Source: Marsupella aquatica (Eukaryota > Marchantiophyta). Taken from it: a stretch of DNA of 64,000 nucleotides. The notes under the pieces are model-generated. The model ran no database searches. It was not told the origin of the DNA and was given only the letters and a program-made list of their open reading frames with translations. The stretch lies in contig OZ316899.1 of NCBI GenBank assembly GCA_973895155.1, positions 3,038,001-3,102,000 on the forward strand, written 5' to 3'. The position numbers were made by a program, and so were the translations under genes. Positions 32,777 to 43,995 of this stretch are shown here, one piece after another (position 1 is the first letter of the stretch; each line of letters opens with the position of its first letter).

Positions 32777-34270
32777 CCTTTCTCTTGTTACTCACCGCAA
32801 TACCTATGACCACAATTCTGCTAGATCTTCCGCTTCCTCCTCTGTTCTCTCCGGTGACTCAACAGAACCCTCCTCCAAGTCACTCATGTGAGAAATCAAG
32901 AAAAAATGACATTTTTCTCAACTTCTCAAAAAACTCAAAAGTTATCACCGTCGTGTAGACCACGAGCCTATCTTTCCAAAGCTGAAAACCAACATCGAAA
33001 CCGAACTCCGACGTAAAAGTTATTCACTTTTTGGTTGGGGTGGGTAAAACTTGGAATTCTCCCCCGTTTTGACCACCTCGGGGAATAACCAAAATGTGAA
33101 CTAGTACCCGACGTTGGAAATGCAATTCAATTTGTGCACCGTGTTGCCAACTCCGATGGCTAGCAACTTGCCGAAGACGAACAAAAAAAGTTACCTTTCG
33201 ACGGACGAAATCTTCAATGGACGGAAAAAAAATAGCTCTCTGGTTTTTTGGAATATTCTATGACCCTTGTACAGGCCCTGTGAGAATTTTGGAAGAACAA
33301 TCAAGGGGCTGACACGTGTCCTCGAACCCCCAAAACCCCCTACCACCCTTCGTCGTCGAAATCTGGTCACACGCGCAAAAAATACACATGGTAGAATGTA
33401 CCCCTCGACACCAAACACAAGATATCTCACTCGGGTTTTGACAAAATCAAGATCTGATTTCAGATTTGGAAACTAGACTCCAAGGCGGTGAAGATCAATA
33501 TAAGAAGCACCCAAAATGAGGAAAGAACAAGGGAGACAAAAATTGGTAAAGATGACAGATTTCTCTCAATTGCCATAGCCAATTTCGAATTAGTTTTTCA
33601 AAGAGAAAAAATGGTACCTTGTCAATAACGAATGTTGATGAATTGCACTTGGTGCCGTCACCAAGTCCAACAAGGTAATTGATTTTGCTTAGCCTTCCTC
33701 TTCGCATCAAAGAGCCAATCCCGGACTCAAAACAATCGTCTTGCCTCAATCTCTCCGTTGAGTCAAAACACTTGACGCTTCTCCCTCCGAGTCGATTGCC
33801 ACGACAAGAAACCTCGCTCAGGAAAAAGAGGACTCCATAGCCGGTCAGAAAATCAGAATGTTTCTTTTGCTCGTCCCGTCGCACACGGTACTCACTTGGT
33901 AACAAATCAGCTACCAAAACAAATAGCTTGTCCGGATCTACAAGCAGAGCTATAGCATGCGATGCCTCCTTTGCCGTAGAGCTTACACCATCGAGAAAAT
34001 AAACTCTGGTCCCTCCTCCGAAAAACCGTCAAACACGAATGTTGCCGACTTTCTTCACAAAATCCAGAACGACAAAAACTTAGATCTCTCCGCACCACGA
34101 GCTCCGTTCAACAATTTCTTCACACCGTTAGAAAGCTCTTGCCCCGATCTATCCGTTGAGCCCATAAACTCCAAGTTCCATACGATGGAACTCCGGGAAA
34201 TCCACCGACACTCAACGTTGGAAAAACCGTCATGAAATCCCGTCACGAACACACGTCACCTCCCATGCAT
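32777..34270 (-). other. Copia 5' leader
   Basis: About 1.5 kb separates the primer-binding site from gag. No conserved protein reads through it. Open frames up to 140 codons occur but none looks like a known family. Leaders of this length occur in some plant Copia lineages; an inserted segment cannot be excluded. Confidence 0.4.
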
Positions 34271-34282
34271 GCTCTGATACCA
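34271..34282 (-). other. Primer-binding site of the Copia element
   Basis: Plus-strand GCTCTGATACCA is the complement of TGGTATCAGAGC, the tRNA-iMet primer site. It lies five bases from the LTR end at 34288. Confidence 0.85.
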
Positions 34283-34287
34283 ATGGT

Positions 34288-34480
34288 TGAGCATAGACGA
34301 CAATTGCAACGGTAAGCACATGACACATCCAACGCGCAAGTAGTCGACACAAGAGATACATGGTTCACCTCCTTGAGGCTACGTCCACGGGAACACACAA
34401 GAGAGCTTTACTGAACTCTAAGCCCATCGGCTATACCAAGTCTCCATAGTGTAAGCTCTCCTCATCTCTCAAGTGGCCCC
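34288..34480 (-). repeat. Copia LTR end (fragment 2, 5' LTR)
   Basis: Closely similar to 14756-14940. Its inner edge abuts the primer-binding site, which identifies it as the R-U5 end of the 5' LTR. The outer (U3) edge is not defined; similarity between the two copies ends near 34480. Confidence 0.75.
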
Positions 34481-36216
34481 ATAACAATGAGCCTAAGTTT
34501 TACTTATCCAAGCAAACACCGCTTGGCATATAGAGTGCATCCTAGTTAACCTAACCACATCTCCGACTATGGTTTGTCTAACTATGGTTATATGTCGTAA
34601 CCCTAGACCTTGAGTAAATACCTAACAGTCTTGGGTCGGGTGTTCGGGGTATTGCCAAAGGGTTTGTCATTGCAGTTGTGATTTTTCGATCAGTCCAAGC
34701 GCCATGCTGCCCTAAGTGTATACACTCTTGCCATCCTGAGCACCTCACGCGAGCTGTGAGCAGTTGCATCCTCCTGTTGTAAGTGCATTGATCTGCCAAG
34801 CGTTCAAATGCGAAGCTACTAGCGTCTACTCCCCATGCTGGTTGAATGTCTAGCGCTACCCTATGATGATTGAAGATTGCCCCTTACCTTTTACCGCCAT
34901 CGCTGAATGCAGGATCGACCCAAATATAGCACCTATGCAGAGGCATTGGGTGAACATAGTGAATGCCATTTGTGACTTGTGCAAGGTTGTGGGCCGAACG
35001 TTCGTGAGTCGTGAGCTGCAGACTACATGCAACTGCAAAGGAGGCATTGGGGAGGACGCAGTGAAGCAACAAGGAGTGGAGCGGGAGCTTAGAGTGGGCC
35101 AATGCTAGCTGAATCCAATCCAGGAGTTGTTGCGCTAAGGTGAGACTTTGAGTTTAGGGTTGCTTTAGTGTCCGAGTAGGTTTTCTCTTTGCGTCGGCAG
35201 CTAGAAGGTAAGCTCGGGGGCTTTACAAAGGGTTAGTGTTGCAGACTTTCCCTCCTGAACGTTGCGTGCCTTCATTTGAAACTTGTTTGTGGACCTGTAA
35301 TCCTGAGACTGTCAAAATTCTTGTGGCCGCACCGACAACTTGACGACGCATTTTGTGGATGCACCGTTAGTAATTGCGAGACAGTACAGCTCTCCAACAA
35401 TTGCACTTACCATTTTTGACCACCTTGCATGATGTCCATCCATGGGCTGGACCCCAGGAAGTAGATTTTGGTAGATTTTGTCTTTGCCCTCGGTCCTCAT
35501 TTTGTGCAATGTCCGCGTGACACTTGGTTCTTGATCCCTACATTGTCGTCTGCCGCTCGGCTGCTTGCAGAAGGGATCAAACAGATTGGAGGTGCTTGGT
35601 CTTGACATTCATTTTGGGTTTCAGAGTTTAGGAGGACAGCTTGCACCATCGCCGACAAGAATGACCTGCTTGCAAAACAAGAGGGACGAGCGTGAGCTGC
35701 TTGCAGAATAGGAGATTAAGGGCAAGCACAAGCTGCTTGCAAAATAGGAGACTGAGGGCAAGCTACTTCTTTGTTGCTACTCTGGCTGCGCTGCTACATT
35801 GGTTGTTGATCTTCACCCACCCACTTGCCTACTCAATTGATAGAGTACAGCTTTGTCTCTACGTCTGTTACTGCTGTCTTTGTCCCTCCCCTTGAAATTG
35901 TGGGCCTTAAAAGGTCAATAAGTTGGCTTATGTAGTTTTTATGTCCCTCCGCTATGTCAATGCGTGTTTCATTGCATCAGGGCATCAGTCGTCGTTTGCC
36001 TATAACCGGACTGTTCATTCTTTGTCCACTCATTTGATGTAATTCTTCCCGTTGCCGCCCAATGCTATGGCGCCCATGCTACAATTTGTGGTTTTTGTCT
36101 AAGCACAAATCCTCTGTGTGCCTGGTCTCTGTGTCCCGTCAGTTGGATTGATTGTGCAGACGTTTTCTCTTCTCCCAGTCCTCGTCATCCACCAGCCAAA
36201 GCACATTGGATTGTTT
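34481..36216. other. Non-coding, unassigned
   Basis: Nothing recognisable except a short tandem repeat at 35666-35765. The left part may be the U3 of the Copia LTR. The right part joins the truncated 3' end of the mobile-domain-like pseudogene near 36.22 kb. Confidence 0.3.
35666..35765. repeat. Three-copy degenerate tandem repeat
   Basis: Units beginning CTGCTTGCARAA occur at 35666, 35697 and 35733, each followed by an AGGAG...GGGCAAG-like segment in the last two. The period is 31-36 bp. A partial fourth start (CTACTTC) lies near 35763. Confidence 0.75.
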
Positions 36217-37454
36217 TCAAAGGAGGGCTGTATATGGAGAATCGGAACTACTAGGTTCAGGCATAGTTACAGAGAATAACCTTAACTTCTCAAGAGAGTC
36301 AATTATCTCCTCAGGCTCACAGATTAATAGGCTGCTTAACTTATCAACAATTTGCTGATTAAATTCTGCTCTCAGTTCATCAGCTGTTGGTTTGCTGAAC
36401 AGGTAAGGTCTCTTACGGGATCTCATAGAAGGAATCAAGCAATTTACAGATAAATTTTGAGTTGGAACTGTAGGTGATCGAAGAGCAATAGGGACAGATA
36501 TGTCAACTACAGGTGTAGAAGGTGGGGATGTCCCCACTGGTTTGGATGTACACTCTTCAATATTAGAATTGAGGGGTGTGTAAATTTTTCTATCCTGGTT
36601 GAGATCTTCAAAAGGGGACAGAGGGTTATCAGAAATTGGTGAAAAGGTACTTCTGGGTTCCACAAGTGGTTCTCTATAACCAAGAGGGGAAGTCTCTGGA
36701 CAGATAGGGGGTGTGATCTCTGGTTGAGCTTCATCAGCTTCTTCTCCTTCAGTATCCTCGTTTCCAGATTCACTAAGATCAAACTCATCAAGTAGCCTGA
36801 TCCGCTCCTCTTGTTCACCTGGAAGTAGACAATTTCCATGAAAGTACAACTGACTGAGATAAGAAGGGAGAGTAGTAAACTTGCCCATTTTCACCTTCTT
36901 CACTTGAGATAAAATAACATGTCTTGTCAATAAGGCCCAATTTTTCTCAGAAACTCCCTTCCAACTTGCCACAATAGTATTGGCAAGTGACACAGGTATC
37001 ATATGCGGTCAAATGGGATGGAGAATTGGAACCAAAAATTCTAGAATGATTTTGAGGGTATAATCAATACAGTGGCCCATTTCCATCCATGGTGAACGTT
37101 TTGAGTTCTAGAAAGATAAGGTCTCGCAATCTCTCCTTGGCGTGAGTGTAAACTATCTCCTTCAGCAGGACAGCTAAAAGCATCAGCAACAAACTGCAGA
37201 GTCCAAAACTCTAGATTTGCCCAAGCAATTCCCACCATACCAACTTCAATCTGTGCTCCATCACTAAAATCCTTCAAATAGCTTAATGAAGTCACGGACC
37301 AAGGCAGAGTGAGTAATTTACTCAGATGCATGACCGCCAGTGATTCCTTCAGGACGTGCAAGCTTCTTTTCATCATAGGATATGTCATAGGAACGGCCTT
37401 AGGTAGAGGAACTCCTTTCTCAGCCATCTCTTCCCCTTCGTCTGTCGATGCCAT
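36217..37454 (-). pseudogene. Broken paralogue of the 748-codon mobile-domain-like ORF
   Basis: ATG at 37454 (MASTDEGEEM). The first part (to about 37075) matches the 5' end of the frame at 16142-18490, sharing KLL(R/T)LPW, an ADAFSCPAEGDSL-like block and PYLSRTQN. A frameshift near 37070 and an in-frame stop near 37014 break it. The frame resumes with PVSLANTIVASWKG and runs to 36217 through an acidic/Ser-rich region and EIIDSLEKLR, matching YETIEQLR of the other copy. About 400 residues of the C-terminal half are missing. Neighbouring order (Copia-type LTR end to its left, same strand) is the same as for the intact copy. Confidence 0.65.
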
Positions 37455-37966
37455 AGTAGTAAAAGATGAAGCGTTGTTGCAAACTATTGATCGAGAACAA
37501 TCTACGTCAATCCGCCGTTGCGCCTTTGCTTTGAAAGGTTCTTGCACTATTGCGCCATTGCGCTTTTACCCCGTTGCGCCTTTGCGCTCTTGCTCCAAAA
37601 CGCTGTTGCGCTTTTGCGCCCTAACGCTCTTGTCTCTCACAATCAAACTTTGCAACAAAACCTTCCCATCGTAGCACAAAAATACAGGTTGTGTTCTCTC
37701 TTGCTTACCTCACTCCTTCCTCTAGATGAAAATGCAATGTCGCAACCAAGTGGCCCTCTTCAGAAGATCAGGTAGATTAAGGAGCTTGACTCCTTGGTAT
37801 GAAATTGCACCCGAGTAGGGGAATGCTCACTAATCACTCAGGGTATTATCTATTAATCGGTCCTATCTTAAGTCTTAACCTTATTTATATCTAGAAGTAA
37901 TTTTTATGTTTAATCTATTTCTAACTACAAAAATTTAATTTTTTTCATTATTTCTAAGTTTCTAAC

Positions 37967-38257
37967 TTAAACAGCTATTACATCTTGCGATGGTTGAGTA
38001 TCTTCCAAAGCAAAAACCTTGTACACTTTCTCTGAGTACATTGTCCAAAATCTTAGACCATCAACAACATCATAAAATATTGTACTATCCTTCAAATTCT
38101 TAGGGACAAGAGACATAGAGAGAATAGACTCTTTCCTGACGTCAAAACTTATTCCCAAGTATTCATCTGAAACCCTTTTTGATTGAGAGGTTGGAGCAAC
38201 GGTAATTGTGATGACATCCTGTGTGTCCTTGCATGTGACAACGATAGTTTGACCCAT
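37967..38257 (-). CDS. Unrecognised 96-codon ORF with TATA box
   Basis: ATG at 38257, stop at 37967. The product has a beta-rich look in its first half (MGQTIVVTCKDTQDVITITV), then mixed charged segments (EYLGISFDVRKESILSMSL, FYDVVDGLRFW). No signal peptide, zinc site or known family is evident. A TATA box stands about 40 bp upstream of the ATG, so the leader would be very short. It lies upstream of the broken mobile-domain-like ORF on the same strand. It might be its own gene or the start of a retroelement transcript. Confidence 0.4.
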   Translation of the reverse strand: MGQTIVVTCKDTQDVITITVAPTSQSKRVSDEYLGISFDVRKESILSMSLVPKNLKDSTIFYDVVDGLRFWTMYSEKVYKVFALEDTQPSQDVIAV

Positions 38258-38296
38258 TGTACCGAGAGAGAATAATGGATGTCTAACTCCCTAATT

Positions 38297-38306
38297 CTAT
38301 TTATAG
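38297..38306 (-). promoter_or_regulatory. TATA box
   Basis: The minus strand reads CTATAAATAG, a near-perfect plant TATA consensus, 40 bp upstream of the ATG at 38257. A start of transcription about 30 bp downstream (near 38270) is an inference. Confidence 0.5.
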
Positions 38307-38450
38307 TTCTTTCCCGGGTTCACAATGACATTATAAAATGAACATTGAATAATGACAAAGTAAGAGACGTTACCCATTTGGACAATGTGTATCAATTGTG
38401 TTTTGTTGTTTATCAACGACTGGATTGAACCAATTGACATGTATGAAGTT

Positions 38451-38595
38451 TAATAGCGTCAGGCGCTACTTTAATAATAGAAGCACTGGAGAACAAAGGA
38501 AGTTGGAATGCCAACCTCATATAATAGCGTCAAGCGCTAGTTTGATATGGGGGTCTAGAATCTTCCATGAGAAGAATAGCGCCCGACACTATTAA
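38451..38595. repeat. Cluster of three short palindromes (AGCGCY..RGCGCT family)
   Basis: TAATAGCGTCAGGCGCTACT (38451-38470), TAATAGCGTCAAGCGCTAG (38522-38540) and AATAGCGCCCGACACTATTAA (38575-38595) are variants of one imperfect palindrome with arms AATAGCG / CGCTATT. The third has a degenerate right arm. Sequence between copies is not shared, so these are separate short units and not one tandem array. Confidence 0.75.
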
Positions 38596-39095
38596 TCATG
38601 ATCATTAATTTCAAACTTGATGAACCATCATGACATCCACGCCTTGGGGGCCTCAGTATACAGAGCCCCCATATCACGCTCGACGTTTTGGACCCTTGCA
38701 CCCCTAACTTATTAAGTAAAATATAAATTTCCCCTTCCCTATCATACTTATAAGAATTCCAAATCCTAACATTTTGACCCCTAAAAATTGTTAAGTAAAG
38801 TTTTGTTGTGAATTAAACACCCCTTAGTAAGAAAAGAAAAGTTCATTCAAATGCACACCTTATTTGGGTCTTCGTCAAGCTTATTTGAACCCTAATGTGC
38901 TCCTTAGGCATCCATATCTCATGGGAAACTGATAGTATATAGTGTTAATGCTTCCACTAAGAATACCAATTCTAGTAGAAGCTTCAGCAATATACAGTAT
39001 GAGTTATTCATATTGCAATCTATTGCGCTTGTCTGATGTGAAAGGTAGGTACACCAAAAAGGAATTGAGTCAAGAATCTGGAATGGTGAGTGTAT

Positions 39096-39155
39096 GTGGC
39101 AGAGGGGAATTGAACCCCTGATTGAGCAAGAAGCTCAAGTATCCAAATCTGCCAC
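39096..39155 (-). tRNA. tRNA-like sequence lacking a D arm (anticodon TCT if real)
   Basis: Read on the minus strand from 39155 to 39096: a 7-bp acceptor stem GTGGCAG/CTGCCAC, ten bases with no D stem, an anticodon-like arm TTGAG-CTTCTTG-CTCAA (5 bp, 7-base loop, anticodon TCT), two bases, and a T arm AGGGG-TTCAATT-CCCCT (5 bp, 7-base loop). The total is 60 nt. T33 is right but position 37 is T, where a purine is usual. A nuclear tRNA without a D arm would be abnormal. It is more likely a deleted tRNA or a tRNA-derived SINE head. The stems are perfect, which argues against chance. Confidence 0.4.
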
Positions 39156-39226
39156 CCCTAGCCTATTCCCCTAACCTATCCCCTATACATACTAAAACCA
39201 CTACCATGACTATTGATGCATGAAAA

Positions 39227-40892
39227 TCATTCAACTCTAGACATGGTCTCCAAATAAGTATCCAAAGCTTGTTTATCAACTCGATCTAACACATACACTA
39301 AACCAATCCCTTGTTTCATGGTTAGAGTAACATTAGTCATCACCATTTCTATATCAATCCATTGTAAATCAGTTGTATCATAAGTGAATTCAACTTTGCT
39401 TGAGCTTGTTGGCTTATACCAATTGAACAAGAACTGACAAATACTCCCTACGTGTCCATGAGGAGGTGTTGGTCTGTCAAGCAAATCAATAGCAGATCTC
39501 ACTCTAGTCCATTGTCCCTTAACTTTTTGTCTCGTCATCATAATCCGACCAAGCCAAAATTCTTTCTTTGCTTGCACTACTGGCTCTTGAATCCTAGATT
39601 TACCTCTTCCTTTACCTTTCCCATTTTTTGATCTTGTAGAAGGGCCTGCATCATTAGCACTTTCAAATGCTACTCCACAATCACTCCCAACATCAACAAA
39701 ACAAGTCACAGTATTTGGATCACATTGTTTCCTCTTACCAAGATTATAGTATGCCACTTGTTTCACCCTTGTCAGCCTATCTTTAAACAAATGAGGGTCG
39801 CCCACTAGTTGACTCACCAAAGTTGATTTGTAAATTGTTCTGCCCTCATATGTAACTGTAGGCAAAACCTTCTTCTTTTCTTGTAGAGGGCTCTGAAAAG
39901 ACTGTGTAAACTCAACTACAACAGAAGACAGCACATGACGAACCTCATGCCCCAAAGTATCTACCTCCACAGAATGAGGTTATGGTATGTCTAACTCAAC
40001 CCCATCCTGCAAAACATCATCAGGTTTGGTTAGCTCATCTGTCAACCATGCATCAATTCAATTTAGATCTTCCTCAGGGTCTTCAAATTCATGAAAATCT
40101 CCTTCTGGACGACGTCCAATTGGAGATCTATGCTCTACATGCTCTTCAGAATCATCAACAATAACTGCCTCTGCTATTATAGTTGAATTTGGCCATGTCT
40201 GAACTTCCACATCCCAAGGGTGAGTCCACCATCGCTTTCTTGTTGCTGGCAAATCACTTATGGGAGACATTTGTAACCTTCTAAGAAGCTCTCTTGCTTC
40301 TTCAAAACCTTCTTTCAAGGCTGCAACCACCAACTCATTAGTTTGCACTTCAGAGTAATAAAAAAGATTAGGTGCATCTTCACCTTCAAGTAAAGGATGA
40401 AGCTTGGCCCATACATGATCTTGCTTTTTATGTGATCGAGCTACTTTCAAGCCCTCTGGTCCACATTCTAATCCAACAAGACAATTTAACCCAACAGCAT
40501 TGTCCAGCAAGGAGCCAAAATCATAATTCCTCTCATGGCCACTCATTCCACCTACTTTGCTGAAAAATATCTCACAACAATCAGAACCTAACTCATGAAA
40601 TGGAATACACAAGTGAGAAAACTTATCACGAAATGCACATATAAGCAAATACAGTAAACTGACATGACATGTTAACATCATGAAAAGCTTGGATTTATAT
40701 CATATTTCTCTCTGTATGTGAAGCAACATTTCCACCTACAGCATGATCACCATACCTCAACCACAACCTCCACAATCGAAAGAACCAAGAAACTTTACCT
40801 GCCAGCTTCACTCTAGTCCTCAGGTCATGTCTCTTGGAGTAGAAAATGTCAATATAGTCTGCACAGATCTGCAGATACAACTCTGTCCCCAA
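39227..40892 (-). pseudogene. Transposase C-terminus with shared novel domain
   Basis: The first segment (40892-40695) holds YLQICADYIDIFYSKRHDL and SWFFRLWRLWLRYGDH. Next, ELGSDCCEIFFSKVGGMSGH contains the candidate catalytic Glu in a context like the last acidic motif of hAT/P-type transposases. VQTNELVVAALKEGFEEARE and KRWWTHPWDVEVQ follow. The final 248 codons (39970-39227) are the domain shared with 13607-14755: IYKSTLVSQLVGDPHLFKD, DVGSDCGVAF, a basic Lys/Arg patch, FWLGRIM, SAIDLLDRP, CQFLFNWYKP. No nuclease, chromo or zinc motif is visible in this domain. Confidence 0.6.
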
Positions 40893-42083
40893 ACTTCATT
40901 CATGCAACAGATCAATTCTTCCATGCAAATCTGCTAAACAGTCACGCACCTTTTCTGATGCTATCCTTTGGGGACCAGCCCAGTTTTGACGGTCGGATCT
41001 GTTCACATCATCCCAATTCAATCCATGTTGATGGATTGGATAGTTATTGTACACATTACAAACATGAAATAGGGAAGTATGTTGGTCTCCAAGTGCCATT
41101 ATTGAGGACACTCAATCTAGTGGGTTAATCAACTTTTTCCCATTGTGAGGCTGGTCTTGATCACCAAACCATACAGGTCCCCATTAGGCAATATGGCAAC
41201 TGAGTAAGGCCATCCTTCCCACCCTACAGAAAATCTAGGGTAAGAGCCATTTGCTCCTCTGTAGTCTTCTAACATCAATTTCTTGCATCTTGCATCACCA
41301 TCACTAGCATGCCCAAGCAAAGGACCTACAGAGTCTCTGCAATGCACATCCCAGGATTCCTTCAATTGCACCCAATGCTCTCTAACCCATTCTGCCTTGA
41401 ATTTGTTACAGGTTGATATAGCACAGGGGCCAACTTTGGCATTCCAACATGCAATGGATTCACAATGACAACTCTAGCATACATGCCCTTGTTAAAATCC
41501 TCAAATTTATTTACAATCTTGTTATAGCCATCCTCACCGTCACCTACAAGAATTTCTAATCCAAATTCACAGGTGTGCTCATCCTTATGGCCACAAAAAC
41601 CAATCAGAGTGTCATATTTGGCCTCCCACTTGCAAACAGCCCAATGACAATGAAGTCAGTTCCAAAGAGTTGGTAGAAGTAGTTACATGCCTCACAAATA
41701 GTCTTCAACTCCAATTACATCATTATGTGCTATAATATACAAACATACCTTGGGCTTTCTTTGATTCTGGTTTCATCCTCTGCAAGCATGATAGGTACAT
41801 CCCCCTGAATTCCCAACATCTCCTTTGTAGCAGACAGAATCTGAGCCACTTCCTTAAATGTTTCTGGCCTGATTCCAGCACAAAATTGAACAAACTTTGC
41901 TCTATCTTGATTTAGTGTCTTCAGGCTTGGCCCAACTAAGTTCCTTGCAAACACATGGGCCACTTGTCGGCCCCCATATTGAAACATAGCCTGAGCTATG
42001 GCTTTTGTTGTCTGACTGTAGCTAAACCCCCTTGCACTTCTCTCCAAATTTCTACCTACATCCTTCAAGAAATCCCAAAGACC
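40893..42083 (-). pseudogene. Transposase core, DDE-like
   Basis: The reading continues in frame past the TAA: KDVGRNLERSARGFSYSQTT, then VPIMLAEDETRI, where an Asp in the EDE is the candidate first catalytic residue. The frame reaches a donor AAG|GTATGTTTG near 41745 and resumes at TGGGAGGCC near 41648 (WEAKYDTLIGFCGHKDEHTC). After a frameshift near 41430 comes HWVQLKESWDVHCRDSVGPL, then LGHASDGDAR with the candidate second Asp. A second frameshift near 41140 precedes NGKKLINPLD and NRSDRQNWAGPQRI. Residue roles are inferred from spacing and local context, not from a known structure. Confidence 0.55.
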
Positions 42084-43790
42084 TTATTTTCCACCAAATG
42101 CACCATTCCTATGACCATTGACAATACTCCTTAGAAAAAGTCTCAAATATTTTCTGTCTGCAGCTACTCCTAACAATTTCTGCAATTTTCTCTTCCTAGT
42201 ACTAAGGGCACACACTTTCTGAGTCTGTAGTGCCAACAACCATGTCTTTTTTCTTCTCTTGACATTCAGACCATGCATCTATGTGGTCAACTCTAGACGT
42301 GTCAAATAACGTGCATTCAAACCATCCTCTGTGCTTCTTTCCCCTCTCTTTGCTAAAGCCTCCGCTTCCTTGTGCACCCGCCCACGAAAGTCATCTTCTA
42401 GTGTTATAACATGACATCTACTACAAGTTAGGTTTAGAAACCCCCCACCATACAAGGACAGCCTAGAGCAATCTCTATGCCTAACTAGTCCTTTTATATG
42501 TACAATAGAACTTGTGTTAGGATTGTAGACATCAACAGAGACTGCAACATCTAAATCCCATACATGTCCACCACGTTGATCATGCAAGATACCCTTCACA
42601 TTCTTCCACTCTACATATTCATCCCATATTCCCCAACAGAGCAAACTTAAGCCCACATCAATGTCAATAGACCCACCTGTACCAGAGCTATTGCTTGCAT
42701 TGGAAACATCCTCGAAGAATTTTAAAATTGAATTCTGTGAAGGATGTTGATCCCTCTCATCTGGCTTCCTTGGTCTGCCCCTCTTTCCAGATCTCAATGC
42801 AAGTTCAACAGTATTCTCTCTGGCTTCAACTACATCCAGGTGACCCCGACTGACCAAATGTGTCCTCAGGTTGTGGTCCAAAGTTCATTTCTTACAAACC
42901 AAATCCATGACTGCCCCACAAACTTTACAATGAACCTTATAATGGAACCACTTGTTTGCATTATTGGCTACACCTGGCACAAGGGGCACATGAAATAGCT
43001 CATCATCACCTCCACACTCAGCATTTAGAGTCTGGACTATCTCTAGGCCAGTTGTTATGGCCCCCTCATAATCAAACTCAGGCTTTTGTGCAAGATCTGT
43101 AGGCTTGACCCCAATCATAGCAATGCCCCTTCTCCTGTAGTAATTGTCTTTGTGTTTAGCAAAGACAAGGTGCTTGGTCTTAAAATTGCTAAACAAATTA
43201 GCAATTGACTTCTTATCTTGGGAATTGTCTACCCTCCCATAGACCACTTTGCACTCAAGACACTCCAAATGGCCTCTCACATCCTGTCCTTCATCCCAAG
43301 TTTGAATTCTCCAATTATGAGCTTTATAACCATTCTTGTGAATCCACTTCTCTAGTCTTATATATTCATCATTCCAGACTTTGACAGCCGCCTGAGACAT
43401 GAGAAGAGACTCAAAAGAAGCTCTCATAGGGGGAGCTTCTTGCAGTTGTTTACCCTGGGAAGAGTCCACTCCAACCGATTGGGTGACAGGAGTAGAAACT
43501 GATGGAAACTCTGTCTTGGCAGTATGCAAGGATCCAATTTGTTCAATGACAGCAACTTTCCCATCCAATTCAGAAAACTCAGTCATTTTCTCACTCTTGA
43601 CCTTCATGCGACCAGGAAGCCTATAATCCCAGAAATCAAAATCAAAATCAACCAAATCAGGAATTCGACTTCGAAAATCAGCTAAAGTTTGTCCTTCTTT
43701 GAAGGCCAACACAGCTATAGGTTCTTCATCTTTCCCATCAGTCACCACACCCCTTTTCTTGTGCAACAGTTTTACAAATTGGGTAGCCAT
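42084..43790 (-). pseudogene. Transposase N-terminus: two zinc fingers and AT-hook
   Basis: ATG at 43790 (MATQFVKLLHKKRG). The first about 190 residues are unrecognised. Finger 1 is HLECLECKVVYG ... KTKHLVFAKH. Finger 2 is HCKVCGAVMDLVC ... RTHLVSRGH. Both end in H-x5-H after a (K/R)THLV or KHLV motif, so they are homologous BED-like fingers. A TGA (42885-42887) falls inside finger 2, in the same frame. An AT-hook-like KRGRPRKPD follows at once. Further same-frame stops are TAG 42279-42281 and TAA 42084-42086. A Cys pair in FLNLTCSRCHVI (near 42420) may be another metal site. It would bind transposon ends. Confidence 0.65.
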
Positions 43791-43995
43791 TTCAATCAAT
43801 TTGTTAAAGTTAAAGTATGAAGGGGTTCTGAAAACAATCACAGTCACACAATGAACCTGCCACACAACACAATAAACAAAACAATATGAAGCATATTAGA
43901 CATTACTCCAAAGTACTTGTTGAACATAGTTCACATATAATTAGTCCAGTGAATAAGTTTGCTCTACCAAAGCATTTCTACCAAACTCAGAAACT

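Larger units (their letters stand above)
29948..34480 (-). mobile_element. Copia LTR retrotransposon, 3' part removed
   Basis: On the minus strand the order is LTR end (34480-34288), primer-binding site (34282-34271), a leader of about 1.5 kb, gag (32776-31910), protease, integrase and the start of RT, which is the Copia order. It stops at 29948, where a CACTA terminus begins, so most of RT, RNase H and the 3' LTR are missing. Several nonsense codons and a damaged protease site show it is dead. Confidence 0.85.
39227..43790 (-). mobile_element. Decayed DNA transposon of an unnamed DDE-like family
   Basis: One minus-strand coding series runs 43790 to 39227. It has tandem CxxC...HxxxxxH zinc fingers, an AT-hook, a region with candidate D, D and E residues, and a conserved C-terminal domain also present at 13607-14755. 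Three same-frame stops, at least two frameshifts and one GT-AG intron (about 41650-41745) were found. Terminal inverted repeats and a target duplication were not found. The organisation resembles large single-ORF transposases with an RNase H-like core. Confidence 0.65.

Noticed and set aside
33191-34252. ORFs in the Copia leader as genes
   Set aside because: No domain or conserved start; they lie between primer-binding site and gag, where a non-coding leader is expected.
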